DNA of 64,000 bases from DASSSY01 sp035708205 (lineage in GTDB: Bacteria; Bacteroidota; Bacteroidia; Chitinophagales; Chitinophagaceae). The notes below the pieces were generated by a model, which did not search any database, was not told the DNA's origin, and saw only the letters and a program-made list of their open reading frames with translations. The first letter of the stretch is position 1. Every line of letters starts with the position of its first letter. The translations under genes were made by a program, and so were the position numbers. The stretch covers positions 62,001-126,000 of the forward strand of contig DASSSY010000004.1 of NCBI GenBank assembly GCA_035708205.1, given 5' to 3'. Positions 16,780 to 26,287 of this stretch are shown here, one piece after another.

Positions 16780-17318
16780 GGCCTATACTTCCATTCTATG
16801 ATGAGACAAACAATGATAATAAAAACCCTTAGTGTGGCCCTGACGAGCTTTAAAGCCTTGCTCATATGGGCTTCTACCGTTTTGACCGAAATGTCCAGCT
16901 CGGCGGCAATTTCCACATATTTCTTCTGCTCCGCACGGCTCTTGACAAAAACCGTCCGGCATTGCGGGGGCAGCTGAGCTAATACGCGGTCTATTCTTTC
17001 TTTAATGTCCGCAGCCGTTGCCGCGGCGTCTGGCGCCTGTTCGTTACCCTGGACATAAGCATATGCTTCATGCCTGTCCACCAGCGATTTTTCTTTCTTA
17101 AGCTGGTTGAGGCATTCGTGATACACACTTTTAAACAGGTAAGACCTCGCCGATTGAGCGAACGCTATAAGCTCTTGTTTCTCCAGCAATTTCAAAAACA
17201 CGGCCTGCACCATGTCCTTAGCGGCATCCGCGTCCTTTAAGATGGAAAAGGCATAACGATGCAGCGCTTCAAAATGCGTGCGAAATAATACTTCTATATT
17301 TGTATGCCGGCCACTCAT
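16773..17318 (-). CDS. ECF RNA polymerase sigma factor (FecI-like, Bacteroidetes type)
   Basis: 181 aa. Region 2 is FRTHFEALHRYAFSILKDAD...VQAVFLKLLE, region 4 is LAQLPPQCRTVFVKSRAEQKKY followed by the helix-turn-helix IAAELDISVKTVEAHMSKAL. The protein ends in a strongly hydrophobic tail (LRVFIIIVCLIIEWKYRPW) that could contact the membrane or its FecR partner; hydrophobic ends are not standard in sigma factors. It heads the sigma-fecR-STN operon. Its target promoters cannot be deduced here. Confidence 0.93.
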   Translation of the reverse strand: MSGRHTNIEVLFRTHFEALHRYAFSILKDADAAKDMVQAVFLKLLEKQELIAFAQSARSYLFKSVYHECLNQLKKEKSLVDRHEAYAYVQGNEQAPDAAATAADIKERIDRVLAQLPPQCRTVFVKSRAEQKKYVEIAAELDISVKTVEAHMSKALKLVRATLRVFIIIVCLIIEWKYRPW

Positions 17319-17451
17319 TAATTTACAACAAAGATTGTTCTTTTTTTAGGAAATGCAAACCAACCACCGGAGGAAATTTATATTTTGAAATATTTCGAAA
17401 AATATTTTCCGGTCAGTAAGGGTTTTTGACTTTTTGATTTGTCATAATAGA

Positions 17452-17483
17452 TTTGAATAATTGATTTGTCTTCTTTACTTTTG
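17452..17483 (+). promoter_or_regulatory. Bacteroidota-type promoter for the TylF-like methyltransferase gene
   Basis: TTTG at 17452-17455, exactly 20 bases, then TACTTTTG at 17476-17483: both elements of the Bacteroidota primary-sigma promoter at canonical spacing, with the ATG 45 bases downstream. Confidence 0.75.
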
Positions 17484-17528
17484 AAAACAGGATTTGTTTT
17501 CCATAAATTTTAACGATTTCTGCGTTCC

Positions 17529-18284
17529 ATGAAATTCAAACTGGTGGCTTTATTAAAAGACTTCGTATTATTCAGCCGACTACCCTTGTTATTGGCGTTC
17601 CTTTATCGCCCGTTAAAATTTTTGGTCAACACCATCGGCATTTCCAAATGGATAAAAAAATATCATTCCGGCTTTTCCTTTAATGACTTTTACCGGGGCG
17701 CAAGAAAATATTCAGACCGGGAAAAACTCTATCAGCATGTTATTGACACCAAACGGTTGGCGGAAGAGCAGATACATTACCTGGAATTCGGGGTTTGCGG
17801 GGGCATTTCTTTCCGCTGGTGGCTGGAACACAATACGCATCCCGCTTCAAGATTTTTTGGTTTTGATACTTTTGAAGGATTACCGGAAAACTGGTTTTTA
17901 TTGAGAAAAGGCGATCTTAATGCCGAAGAGCCGGAATTAAAAGATAGCCGTGGTCAATTTATCAAGGGGCTGTTCCAGCACACGTTCTGGAATTTCTTGC
18001 AAACAAATTATACCTTACCAGAGGCTGGCGCCACACTGAGAAAGGTCATTCACATGGACGCAGATCTGTTTTCTTCCACTCTTTTTGTGCTGACGTCCAT
18101 AGCCCCTTACCTGAACAAGGGCGATATTATTTTCTTCGATGAATTCAATGTACCCAATCATGAATATGCCGCTTGGGAAGACTTTGTCTCTTCTTATTAC
18201 GTGGACTTTGAAGTTTTAGGAGCGGTCAACAATTACTTCCAGGTGGCCGTTCAATACAATGGTATGGGAATATTCAGGAAATAA
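17529..18284 (+). CDS. TylF/MycF-like SAM-dependent methyltransferase
   Basis: 251 aa class I methyltransferase-like protein. Motif I is HYLEFGVCGGISFRWW, followed by FFGFDTFEGLPENW, VIHMDADLFSSTLFVL and the metal-binding-like GDIIFFDEF: the order seen in the macrocin O-methyltransferase (TylF) group, which methylates sugar hydroxyls. A short hydrophobic N-terminus (about residues 10-33) suggests membrane association. It has its own promoter and is followed by a hairpin, so it is probably monocistronic. The substrate is unknown; a glycan or glycolipid is possible. Confidence 0.78.
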   Translation: MKFKLVALLKDFVLFSRLPLLLAFLYRPLKFLVNTIGISKWIKKYHSGFSFNDFYRGARKYSDREKLYQHVIDTKRLAEEQIHYLEFGVCGGISFRWWLEHNTHPASRFFGFDTFEGLPENWFLLRKGDLNAEEPELKDSRGQFIKGLFQHTFWNFLQTNYTLPEAGATLRKVIHMDADLFSSTLFVLTSIAPYLNKGDIIFFDEFNVPNHEYAAWEDFVSSYYVDFEVLGAVNNYFQVAVQYNGMGIFRK

Positions 18285-18340
18285 GTATCAAAACAGCCTG
18301 TAGCCTTATATTTTAAATAATTTTTCAACGTTATCCTGTT

Positions 18341-18387
18341 GAAAAGCCCTTATGCGAAAAAATTATTTCCTTGCATAAGGGCTTTTC
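18341..18387 (+). terminator. Hairpin terminator between the methyltransferase genes
   Basis: A perfect 15-bp inverted repeat (GAAAAGCCCTTATGC, 18341-18355 with 18373-18387) around a 17-nt loop, 56 bases after the stop codon. The T-tract is poor, so termination strength is uncertain. Confidence 0.65.
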
Positions 18388-18435
18388 AGGTATCAGCTTG
18401 TCTCTTTAATCAAACTATTCTTTAAGAGAGACAAT

Positions 18436-19215
18436 ATGATAAAATCAATGCTACGTTTAGTTTTAAACAATATTCCCAGACCATGGCTTATAAGAGCAAG
18501 TTATATAGTTAGTCCGTTTCTGAGCTGGTATTACCGGGGGCATCAATTTGAAGACCCTATTGACCAACGAACCTACAGGACCCTCCTACCTTACGGATAT
18601 GGAGATCACCAGCGAAAAAATGCCCTGGCACCGGGCAGTATGTCCCTTGAACGTCATCGGTTGCTTTGGTTATATTTAAAGAAACATACGGAATTGTTCG
18701 ACCCGCGTATCCCGCAAGCCATGTTGCATGTTGCCCCGGAACAATGCTTCTTAAAGCGATTTAAGAAGCTTAAGCATTTGAATTACATTACAGGTGATTT
18801 GGAATCGCCCATTGCGGATTTCAAAATGGATCTGCATGAAATACCTTTCAAAGATAACAGCTTCGATATCGTATTATGCAACCATGTATTGGAGCATGTT
18901 CAGGATGACAAGAGGTGTATGAAAGAAATTTTCAGGGTATTACGGCCCGGTGGCTGGGCAATTTTACAAACGCCTATCAGCCTGAAGAGAAAATATACAG
19001 ATGAAGACCCGTCGATAACCGACCCGAAGATCCGAAAAGAACGTTTCGGGCAATATGACCATGTCCGGGCTTATGGTGCAGACTACCCGGTTAGATTAGA
19101 AGAGGCAGGCTTCAGGGTGTGGTTGACAAATTTCCAGGATGAACTAGGCCTGTGCCTGATTAATCGATACTGTCTCCAGGAAAACGATCCACTATACGTA
19201 TGCAAAAAGAAATGA
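18436..19215 (+). CDS. SAM-dependent methyltransferase (Methyltransf_11 type)
   Basis: 259 aa. The core has NYITGDLESPIADFKMDLHE (acidic loop), NSFDIVLCNHVLEHVQDD (motif II) and EIFRVLRPGGWAILQTPI (motif III), typical of class I methyltransferases. Residues 1-85 form an extension with one hydrophobic segment (YIVSPFLSWYYRG) and no motif. The target is unknown. It is preceded by a terminator hairpin, so it is probably transcribed separately from the neighbouring methyltransferase. Confidence 0.83.
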   Translation: MIKSMLRLVLNNIPRPWLIRASYIVSPFLSWYYRGHQFEDPIDQRTYRTLLPYGYGDHQRKNALAPGSMSLERHRLLWLYLKKHTELFDPRIPQAMLHVAPEQCFLKRFKKLKHLNYITGDLESPIADFKMDLHEIPFKDNSFDIVLCNHVLEHVQDDKRCMKEIFRVLRPGGWAILQTPISLKRKYTDEDPSITDPKIRKERFGQYDHVRAYGADYPVRLEEAGFRVWLTNFQDELGLCLINRYCLQENDPLYVCKKK

Positions 19216-19466
19216 TCATATTAAATGATAATACTATGAAATGAATTTAAGTTGACGTCGCTACCAGAACGAGACCTGGAAAGGTGATATCGGCTCCGGG
19301 ATAAGTGTATTTTTAACACCAGGCTGTTGAACATCCTGGCACTGCTCCTTAGTGTCCAAAAAAAAATTTCTGGACACGCTAAGGGTATTTGAGGAGTTGC
19401 TTTGTCTCAAAGTAAGGCGTCTTAGGCCTGACCTTTAATTCATTGTTAACCTCAAAATTTAAAATC

Positions 19467-21176
19467 ATGTTCAGGAAATTACTTTATTCCGCATTGTTGG
19501 CCCTGGCAGTCCAGGGTTCCGGATATGCCCAATCTACGGCCAGTATAGGCAGCTTATCGCTTAGCGATTCCTGTGCCTTTGTCAACCTGCCCATATCAGC
19601 AATCAACGGGAATGTATATGTCAGCAACTATTCACCCGGGATGACCTTAAATCTTTATTGGGGAGACGGCGATTCCACCATAAATGTTTCGGGCAATTCG
19701 TTCGGCTATTTCTGGACAAATCATGTCTATGCAATTCCGGGCAATTATACTGTTGCCGCCGTATTAATGAATAGCATGACGCCCATTGATACCGTGACGC
19801 AAACCTTACACTCGTTCTGCAGTACGATAGTAGGGAGAGGTTATAAACGGGCGGACAACAACTGCGTGTATGATCCGATGACAGAACCGGTGGTAACTAC
19901 GCCGTTTGATCTGGTATTAAAGGAAAACGGCACACCTGTCGATACCTTCCAGACCAATGGTTATATTTATTTCCGCCCCGAAGCGGCCAACCTGTCTTCT
20001 GAATTTTCTTTAAGTGTTCTGACACCGCCTACAGGTATGATAACCGCTTGTCCCGGTAGCCCCATCACTTTCCGTTTTGATACGCTCTATTATACAAATG
20101 GCAATCCGTTTCAATTCGCGTTTGATTGCGACCCTAACTACACCTGGACTGATCTATTTGTCAGCGGCAGCGGCTTCTTCCGTCCAGTTTCCAATTCATA
20201 CATATATATAGCAGCCGGTAATGACGCCTGTGATGCAACGCCCGGGACCATAACCCTTAAGATATCGCCCAAATATTCTTATGCCAGCGCTTACCCGACA
20301 CCGACTTCCGTTTCCGGAAACACTGTTACATGGGATTACAGTGCCCTGAATAATACCAGCTATGTTCATCCGGTAGTAATGCTCAATCCTGTGGGTACGC
20401 TGAACCTCGGTGATACGGTCATGAATAAGGTAACCATTACGCCCTTGTCCGGCGATCTGGATACCAATAACAATACCATGATTATCATCGACTCCATCCG
20501 GGCCTCCTGGGACCCCAATAACAAACAAGTGAATCCTGAAGGGCCTGTCCTAGCCGGATCTGTGCTTACGTACACCATTAATTTTGAAAATACCGGTAAT
20601 GATACGGCATTTAATATCCACATCCTGGACACCTTGTCTCATAATCTCAATCTTAAGACCCTCCGCGTTATAGCCAGCTCTGATCCGGTCAACTACCAGC
20701 TCTTTACGACAAGCGGTGAACAAGTGCTCCGCTTCGACTTTGCCGGCATTCGCCTGCCAGATGCCGCTCAGGCACCGGGCAACCAGGGATTCGTCACTTA
20801 CCAGATTGAGGCGAAAAGCGACCTCACACCGGGAATGGTCATCAATAACAGCGCGGCCATTTATTTTGACATCAATCCGCCGATATATACCAATGTAACA
20901 ACCAGTGAAATCCCGGCACCCAACGGCATTATTCCAACGGAAAACCCGCATGCCATTAGCGTATATCCGAACCCCAGTCAGGATAAACTATATGTGGTTC
21001 ATCTCAACCGGTTTGATAAGGTCGAAATTAGCAATGCCGTTGGCCAGACCGTACTGCGCCAGGTCATTACCCCGGGAACCAAATTCATTTCCACAAGAAC
21101 CTTAGTGCCGGGTCTTTATTTCCTGAAGGCCACGAACAGCAAGGGCGCTTACATCCAGAAGTTCATTAGAAAATAG
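19467..21176 (+). CDS. Type IX-secreted protein with C-terminal sorting domain
   Basis: 569 aa from the ATG at 19467, which opens a signal peptide (MFRKLLYSALLALAVQGSGYAQ); a TTG eight codons earlier is less likely. The middle contains a PKD/immunoglobulin-like stretch and the conserved ASWDPNNKQVNPEG...YTINFENTGND block, a DUF11/DUF7619-like repeat common in exported Bacteroidota proteins. The last ~75 residues (ISVYPNPSQDKLYV ... GLYFLKATNSKGAYIQKFIRK) are a type A T9SS sorting domain, so the protein should cross the outer membrane by T9SS. No catalytic domain is visible. Confidence 0.88.
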   Translation: MFRKLLYSALLALAVQGSGYAQSTASIGSLSLSDSCAFVNLPISAINGNVYVSNYSPGMTLNLYWGDGDSTINVSGNSFGYFWTNHVYAIPGNYTVAAVLMNSMTPIDTVTQTLHSFCSTIVGRGYKRADNNCVYDPMTEPVVTTPFDLVLKENGTPVDTFQTNGYIYFRPEAANLSSEFSLSVLTPPTGMITACPGSPITFRFDTLYYTNGNPFQFAFDCDPNYTWTDLFVSGSGFFRPVSNSYIYIAAGNDACDATPGTITLKISPKYSYASAYPTPTSVSGNTVTWDYSALNNTSYVHPVVMLNPVGTLNLGDTVMNKVTITPLSGDLDTNNNTMIIIDSIRASWDPNNKQVNPEGPVLAGSVLTYTINFENTGNDTAFNIHILDTLSHNLNLKTLRVIASSDPVNYQLFTTSGEQVLRFDFAGIRLPDAAQAPGNQGFVTYQIEAKSDLTPGMVINNSAAIYFDINPPIYTNVTTSEIPAPNGIIPTENPHAISVYPNPSQDKLYVVHLNRFDKVEISNAVGQTVLRQVITPGTKFISTRTLVPGLYFLKATNSKGAYIQKFIRK

Positions 21177-21207
21177 TCATTGTCGTGAAAGTCAAATTGT
21201 AATTAAA

Positions 21208-21240
21208 GAGAAAAGGAAGGCGAGAAACCTTCCTTTTCTC
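21208..21240 (+). terminator. Rho-independent terminator after the T9SS protein gene
   Basis: Perfect 13-bp stem GAGAAAAGGAAGG / CCTTCCTTTTCTC with a 7-nt loop, 31 bases past the stop codon. Confidence 0.8.
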
Positions 21241-21294
21241 ATATCTCAGAATATCCTCTCCATAATATAGCGCATAAGCATTTCAGGCAACTGT

Positions 21295-21480
21295 TCATCT
21301 ACGCTCGGGCATGGTGCCGAAATAATACTTACAGATCACCGTAAGGATCGGAATGCACAGGATCACACAGGCGATAACATCGCCGAAGCCGTCCCGGGCC
21401 AATGCGGAAATAAGGCCGTACAAAAGAATAACGGCCATCAGAAAAGGAATACCCCAAAGCTTAAGCGTCGATTTTTTCAT
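21295..21480 (-). CDS. Small inner-membrane protein of the iron operon
   Basis: 61 aa from the ATG at 21480, which overlaps the end of the PepSY gene by 20 bases. The sequence (MKKSTLKLWGIPFLMAVILL ...) has two hydrophobic helices separated by a short ARDGFGD loop and a basic end. Small proteins of this design often follow PepSY genes in iron-uptake clusters; the function is unknown. A longer reading from 21549 begins inside the upstream gene and is not preferred. Confidence 0.7.
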   Translation of the reverse strand: MKKSTLKLWGIPFLMAVILLYGLISALARDGFGDVIACVILCIPILTVICKYYFGTMPERR

Positions 21481-22621
21481 TGCTCGTTTTATTTTTCTCA
21501 ATGGCTTCCAACCGCTTCCATTGTTGCCTTTCTGACTTCCTGCGGGCAAACCAGAGGTAGAGACCGGTAATTAAAACCACGATGGTTAAGAAATCAAATA
21601 CCGCCCAGATAATCTTTAAAGCCATACCACCATAATCACCGAAATGCAAGGGTTCAGAAAGGAATAATGCGTCAACATACCAGGGCATGCTCCGGGAGTC
21701 GGTAAAGGCGCCTGTTTTGGCATCCACAAGAACAGGCTTCAGCAGCTTTGCCGTCAGGGCGGTATTACCGTGCATGAAAATGGCATAATGATGTTTGCTG
21801 GAAAAAAGGGTACCCGGATAAGTAACGATAGACACTTTCATATCGGGAGCGGCTTTTTTTGCTACCGCAACTGCCGCATCCAGGGAACTGTATTTTCCGG
21901 TTAAGGGTGGCTGGTTTTGATAGGGCGCCGTCATTTCCTTTAGCTGCCCCTGCTGCCAAAGTCCCAAAACCACATCGGAAAGCGTATTGATAATCCCGGT
22001 AAAACCAACAACCACCATCCAGGCCAGTACCACAATACCGACAAGGTTATGCGTATCCAGCCATTTCAGCCGCCTGGATTTTTGCTTCCGGACAACGCCA
22101 AAGTCAAAATTCCGCATGATCGGCCCATACAGAACAACGCCTGAAACGATAGACACCAGGAATAATATGCCCATCAAACCCAGGAACAGCTTTCCCGGAA
22201 TACCGGCAAATATATCCGTATGCAGTTGAAGGATATTGTACATCAAGCCATCTGTCCGTACTCGGCCCAAAAGGCTTCCTGTATATTCATTCAGGATCAC
22301 ATAATGACTATGGCTGACCGGTGCGTCCGGCTTGTCGGCCACATCAATGGTAATGGTATTCGGGCGTTCATCATCCCAGTAAACATAACGGGCGTAATTT
22401 CCCGGATGCAACGCTTCGGCTATTCGCACCAAGGAATCCGCAGTGAGCTTATGCCCGCCGGGAGGAATAATTGCGGCCTCTTTCTGGTCCAGCAGGTTGT
22501 CTATTTCTTCGTGAAATATCAACGGAAGACCTGTTGTACACAACATCAGTAAGAATAAGGTACAGACCAGGCTGGTCCATTTATGCCATCGAAACCATCG
22601 TTTTGCCGCAGTTATCTTCAT
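21461..22621 (-). CDS. PepSY-associated membrane protein (siderophore/iron reductase type)
   Basis: 386 aa with four main membrane segments: WTSLVCTLFLLMLCTTGLPL near the N-terminus, a central pair (LFLGLMGILFLVSIVSGVVL and VGIVVLAWMVVVGFTG) and one near the C-terminus (FLTIVVLITGLYLWFA). Conserved histidines (RWHKWTS, LHTDIFAG, DTHNLVG) resemble heme ligands of the PepSY_TM family. Relatives are thought to reduce ferric siderophore complexes in the periplasm. It lies 10 bases after the DUF4374 gene in an operon headed by a TonB-dependent receptor. Confidence 0.87.
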   Translation of the reverse strand: MKITAAKRWFRWHKWTSLVCTLFLLMLCTTGLPLIFHEEIDNLLDQKEAAIIPPGGHKLTADSLVRIAEALHPGNYARYVYWDDERPNTITIDVADKPDAPVSHSHYVILNEYTGSLLGRVRTDGLMYNILQLHTDIFAGIPGKLFLGLMGILFLVSIVSGVVLYGPIMRNFDFGVVRKQKSRRLKWLDTHNLVGIVVLAWMVVVGFTGIINTLSDVVLGLWQQGQLKEMTAPYQNQPPLTGKYSSLDAAVAVAKKAAPDMKVSIVTYPGTLFSSKHHYAIFMHGNTALTAKLLKPVLVDAKTGAFTDSRSMPWYVDALFLSEPLHFGDYGGMALKIIWAVFDFLTIVVLITGLYLWFARRKSERQQWKRLEAIEKNKTSNEKIDA

Positions 22622-22631
22622 ATCAAACCGG

Positions 22632-23867
22632 TTACTGGTTACTTAATTTTACGAAGCCGGAAATCGTTCCACCTTCTGTTAAATGGAATACCGGGCTGGC
22701 AGAATTATTACCTTCATTCAACCGGTAATACCCGTTCTCGCCGGTACTGCTGTTGCCCATCCACAAATAAACTTTGCCATCAACAGAAAGGATGCACTGG
22801 TCGTTGCCATAAGCATATTGCGTGTGCGGCATTCCTGTTATTTTTGTAGCGGCCTTTGTATTCAGATCTATTGCATAATAATCATACATCGGATCATTCA
22901 GATTGGTAAAGCCATCCTGAACAGGTCCTGTAGGTAGCTGGACATAAATTTTGCCGCTTTTTACCAACGCCGTTCCGAAAGTAGCGTGCGGCTGATAATC
23001 ATTAGCTTTAAGTATCCAGCTTTGGTCAAAATCCGTTTCGCCTTTTTTGATGCGTATAATAGCGCTGTTATTTACGGATAACGGGGGTAACAGGCTCATG
23101 CCGGTCGCGTAAAAATATAAGGCACCGTCATCGCCAAGTGTCCACATCTGGTTGCCGGAAGAACCCCAGCCAAGGCTTCCCAGGCCGGGATACTGAATAG
23201 TTTTTTCCAATTGATCGGTAGCGATATCAATAACCGCAAGCTCGGCATAATTGACAATCGTGTCATCACCATAACCACTGTTGGCACCCATATCGCTGGA
23301 ATGGACCACGCCTACAAAAAGCTTTCCGTCCCGGGAAGCAATGATATGCTGGCCAACGGAATTATAAGGCGCATTAGGTAATGCCAGGGAAGACAAATCT
23401 ATCTGGCCGGTGCGCTGCATGGTCGTGGGGTTAAAGATCTGTAACAGCATTGTGCCGCGTGTCGGATCCCAATAATAACCTTTATCATCGCTCACGACCT
23501 GGAACATCTCACCGTTCGGCAGGAATCCGCCATCATTTATTTTACCATCGCTGCCCACAACATACTTCTGAATACCTGCCTGGCCGGCATTGCTGCTGCG
23601 TGTAAACAACCAGTTGCCATATTGGGTCATGCCGAACGCAGCAGCCACCTGGAGAGAATTACTGGTAATATTCGAAACCGCGCCGCTGGGAAACTTGGAA
23701 AATGCGGTCAGATATCCGGTTTGTGCCATATTGCTTTCGTAAGTCAGGATGGCATAAGGGAACTGTGTGGCACCGTTATCGGTCGTGGTCGTTTTTTCTT
23801 TTTCACAAGAGGAGAGGAATAAACCACAAACGGCAAGCCCAAGGCTGAATTTTGCTAATTTGTTCAT
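22632..23867 (-). CDS. DUF4374 lipoprotein of an iron-uptake operon
   Basis: 411 aa with a lipobox ending FLSSC (Cys21), so a lipoprotein. The mature region reads as a beta-propeller-like protein (repeated VSDDKGYYWDP, IASRDGKLFVGVVHSSD, VLSVDGKVYLWMG-like blades) and fits the DUF4374 family, which recurs in Bacteroidota next to TonB-dependent siderophore receptors and PepSY proteins. It probably binds the imported complex on the surface or in the periplasm; no experiment on this group is known to me. It lies 18 bases after the receptor gene. Confidence 0.83.
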   Translation of the reverse strand: MNKLAKFSLGLAVCGLFLSSCEKEKTTTTDNGATQFPYAILTYESNMAQTGYLTAFSKFPSGAVSNITSNSLQVAAAFGMTQYGNWLFTRSSNAGQAGIQKYVVGSDGKINDGGFLPNGEMFQVVSDDKGYYWDPTRGTMLLQIFNPTTMQRTGQIDLSSLALPNAPYNSVGQHIIASRDGKLFVGVVHSSDMGANSGYGDDTIVNYAELAVIDIATDQLEKTIQYPGLGSLGWGSSGNQMWTLGDDGALYFYATGMSLLPPLSVNNSAIIRIKKGETDFDQSWILKANDYQPHATFGTALVKSGKIYVQLPTGPVQDGFTNLNDPMYDYYAIDLNTKAATKITGMPHTQYAYGNDQCILSVDGKVYLWMGNSSTGENGYYRLNEGNNSASPVFHLTEGGTISGFVKLSNQ

Positions 23868-23885
23868 TTTTATCGGATGGCTTGT

Positions 23886-26261
23886 TTATTTTTTAAAAAG
23901 TGAATAACTGATTTTTACAGAATAGTTCCTGCCTGGATTCTGTATCCTGAAATTGTCATAGACCTTGGCATTGAACAGGTTCTTTACCTGAAAACCGAAG
24001 GCTAAGGGCCGCGACGTCGGATAATAAGTAAAACCAATAGTGTGCAGGTCCTGGTCGGGAATAATGTTCTGAGCATCAATACCGGCATTGCCCCATAAGC
24101 CCAAAAATCCCGCCGGCTCCATGTTTTTAGGGATATAATCCAGGTAAAACTGGCGGACAAAGGAATAATACCAATAAACATCCAGCTTGTCATGCCTGAA
24201 GAAAAATCCCTGAAAATGAGCATTCAACCCTAAGTTTGCAAAGAAATAAGGCGTGTTGCGCAAACGGGCCCCTTCGCGGGAGGGATTCCCTGTATGGACA
24301 AGCCGTAAATCCTGGTAGGTAAAATTACCCCCGGCTTTAAGCCATGGCGTTAAATAATAATTGGCATCCATGTCCAAACCCGCGCCCTGTACATTGTCTA
24401 CGTTTTGACTTTGAGAATTCAGGAAATATAAGGGCATCAGCAAGATCATATTCTTCGTACGGCGGTAAAAAACATTGGTTTCAAAATGATATTTCTGGTA
24501 CTTGCCGGTCTGATAACCCAGATTGAAATTCAAACTTCTTTCCGGCTTCAGGTAAAAATTGGCCAGCTTGAAATTGCCATCCCCGAAAATCTCATCCTGC
24601 TCCGGCATTCTTAAAGCGGTTTCCGCAGAAAACTGGATCAGCGATTTAGGACTAAATTGCCATTTAATGCCTTCGGCGATACCCCATTGATGGTTTTGAT
24701 TGCTGACCCGCTCCGGAGCTCCGGTAACCGTCATGTCTCTGGCTTCGGTGCGGTACCGGTAAAATTTAAAGATCAGGTTATTTTGTACTTTCTTATTTAA
24801 GAAGCCGGATGTCAATCCCAATGCCATGGCCAGCTTCCTGTAAGATGCCGGTTTGCTGAGAAAATCTTCTCCGTCGGGAAATCTTTTACCATATTCGTCT
24901 GTTCCCTTGCGCATAAAATTATCTGCCACAATATTGAAATCAACTGTTTGGGCAGGCATGATATTATAGCGGATATTCCCCCGGGAAGTTAAATAGTGGT
25001 AGCCGATGTCGGACAAAGTACCATCATTGGAAATTTCGCCCTTTTCATTGGCATTGGGAGTAAAATTGCCTAACCAGTCAAAATGGCCATGCGCCGTGTC
25101 CACAATAGTGGCATTTAAAGTATTCACTTCGGCAAAACCGGTGACCTCCAGCCGACCGGCCAAAAAACGCTTCCGGTATTCAATCGCCGGTATCACTGAA
25201 CTTTGATGACCATGTGTCATGCCGAACGGCTTAAACATCGTGGTGCCAAACTGGAATTGTTTGTTTAAGCCAAAACCCGAAACCATCAGCCGTAGCTCAT
25301 CCGCCCACTTGACGTCCCGGATACCGGCATAGGCTTCGACATAATAATTAGAAAACCTGTTGTGGTAAAGCTTTGTCGTAATATCTCTCAGCACGCCGGT
25401 CTGTTCGTCCGGAAACTGCACATCTACCGTGTAATCGCCGTCAGAATAATTGTAAAACCCATTGACCCCGATAAAATATTTTTTGTCCGGGCTGTAATAA
25501 GCGGCATTCAAAGAAACGCGGTGTGTATTAAAAGAGCCCAATTCATAGGAAATATCGACAAAATTGCTTTTCTCTTTACGGGTCACCAGGTTGATAGCGC
25601 CGCCCAAAGCATCCGCGCCCAAATAGGCGGGCAAAACGCCCTTATAAACTTCCACATGGTCCAACATGTTAACCGGGATCAGGGACATTGAGAAGCCGGC
25701 GCCCAAATAGTTTAAAGGCAAGCCATCCTTGAAATACCGTATAGAACGATCCTGAAAACCATTAAGCGATACATCGCTGTTCGACCCCAGGGCCCCGGCC
25801 TGCCGGATGCGGATTCCCGAAGAGCGGTTCATCAGCTCAATCAGGGTAGAAGGTTGTTCTTTAGCTTCCAAGGTATTAATGACCTCCGCCTTAATGGCGT
25901 TCTTTTTTAAAGCGGCGCCATGCGTTTCGCCTGTGATCCGCACCATTTTAAGCTCGGAAGGATTATTCTTTAAAATAAAAGATCGATGCACCTTTGCGGA
26001 TGAAGATGCGATCACGGTTTCAAGCGGAATGTAACCGGTACAGGAAACGGACAAACGATAACTTTTCCCCGGAGGAACAGGAATGGAAATATGGCCTGCC
26101 GAATCCGTCAACCCGCCGGTATTTAACTCATGCACCTGCACTAAGGCAAAGCCAACCGGCTCATGATTACTGTTCCTGACATCCAGTTCCAATACTGATT
26201 GAGCATATAGACTAAAAGCAGGGAAGAGTAATAAAATAAGACCGATATAAAGGCGTCTCAT
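23886..26261 (-). CDS. TonB-dependent receptor, siderophore/iron type
   Basis: 791 aa. Signal peptide (MRRLYIGLILLLFPAFSLYAQ), a carboxypeptidase-like regulatory domain (VLELDVRNSNHEPVGFALVQ), plug (QPSTLIELMNRSSGIRIRQ, VEVYKGVLPAYLGADALGGA) and a barrel ending YSVKISYSLFKK. It is shorter than SusC proteins and has no SusD partner. With the DUF4374 and PepSY genes behind it, uptake of an iron chelate or similar metal complex is the best inference. It heads the operon and has a TAnnTTTG element 27 bases upstream. Confidence 0.9.
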   Translation of the reverse strand: MRRLYIGLILLLFPAFSLYAQSVLELDVRNSNHEPVGFALVQVHELNTGGLTDSAGHISIPVPPGKSYRLSVSCTGYIPLETVIASSSAKVHRSFILKNNPSELKMVRITGETHGAALKKNAIKAEVINTLEAKEQPSTLIELMNRSSGIRIRQAGALGSNSDVSLNGFQDRSIRYFKDGLPLNYLGAGFSMSLIPVNMLDHVEVYKGVLPAYLGADALGGAINLVTRKEKSNFVDISYELGSFNTHRVSLNAAYYSPDKKYFIGVNGFYNYSDGDYTVDVQFPDEQTGVLRDITTKLYHNRFSNYYVEAYAGIRDVKWADELRLMVSGFGLNKQFQFGTTMFKPFGMTHGHQSSVIPAIEYRKRFLAGRLEVTGFAEVNTLNATIVDTAHGHFDWLGNFTPNANEKGEISNDGTLSDIGYHYLTSRGNIRYNIMPAQTVDFNIVADNFMRKGTDEYGKRFPDGEDFLSKPASYRKLAMALGLTSGFLNKKVQNNLIFKFYRYRTEARDMTVTGAPERVSNQNHQWGIAEGIKWQFSPKSLIQFSAETALRMPEQDEIFGDGNFKLANFYLKPERSLNFNLGYQTGKYQKYHFETNVFYRRTKNMILLMPLYFLNSQSQNVDNVQGAGLDMDANYYLTPWLKAGGNFTYQDLRLVHTGNPSREGARLRNTPYFFANLGLNAHFQGFFFRHDKLDVYWYYSFVRQFYLDYIPKNMEPAGFLGLWGNAGIDAQNIIPDQDLHTIGFTYYPTSRPLAFGFQVKNLFNAKVYDNFRIQNPGRNYSVKISYSLFKK

Positions 26262-26287
26262 GATTTAAATAAAAGCTAAATTAGCGG

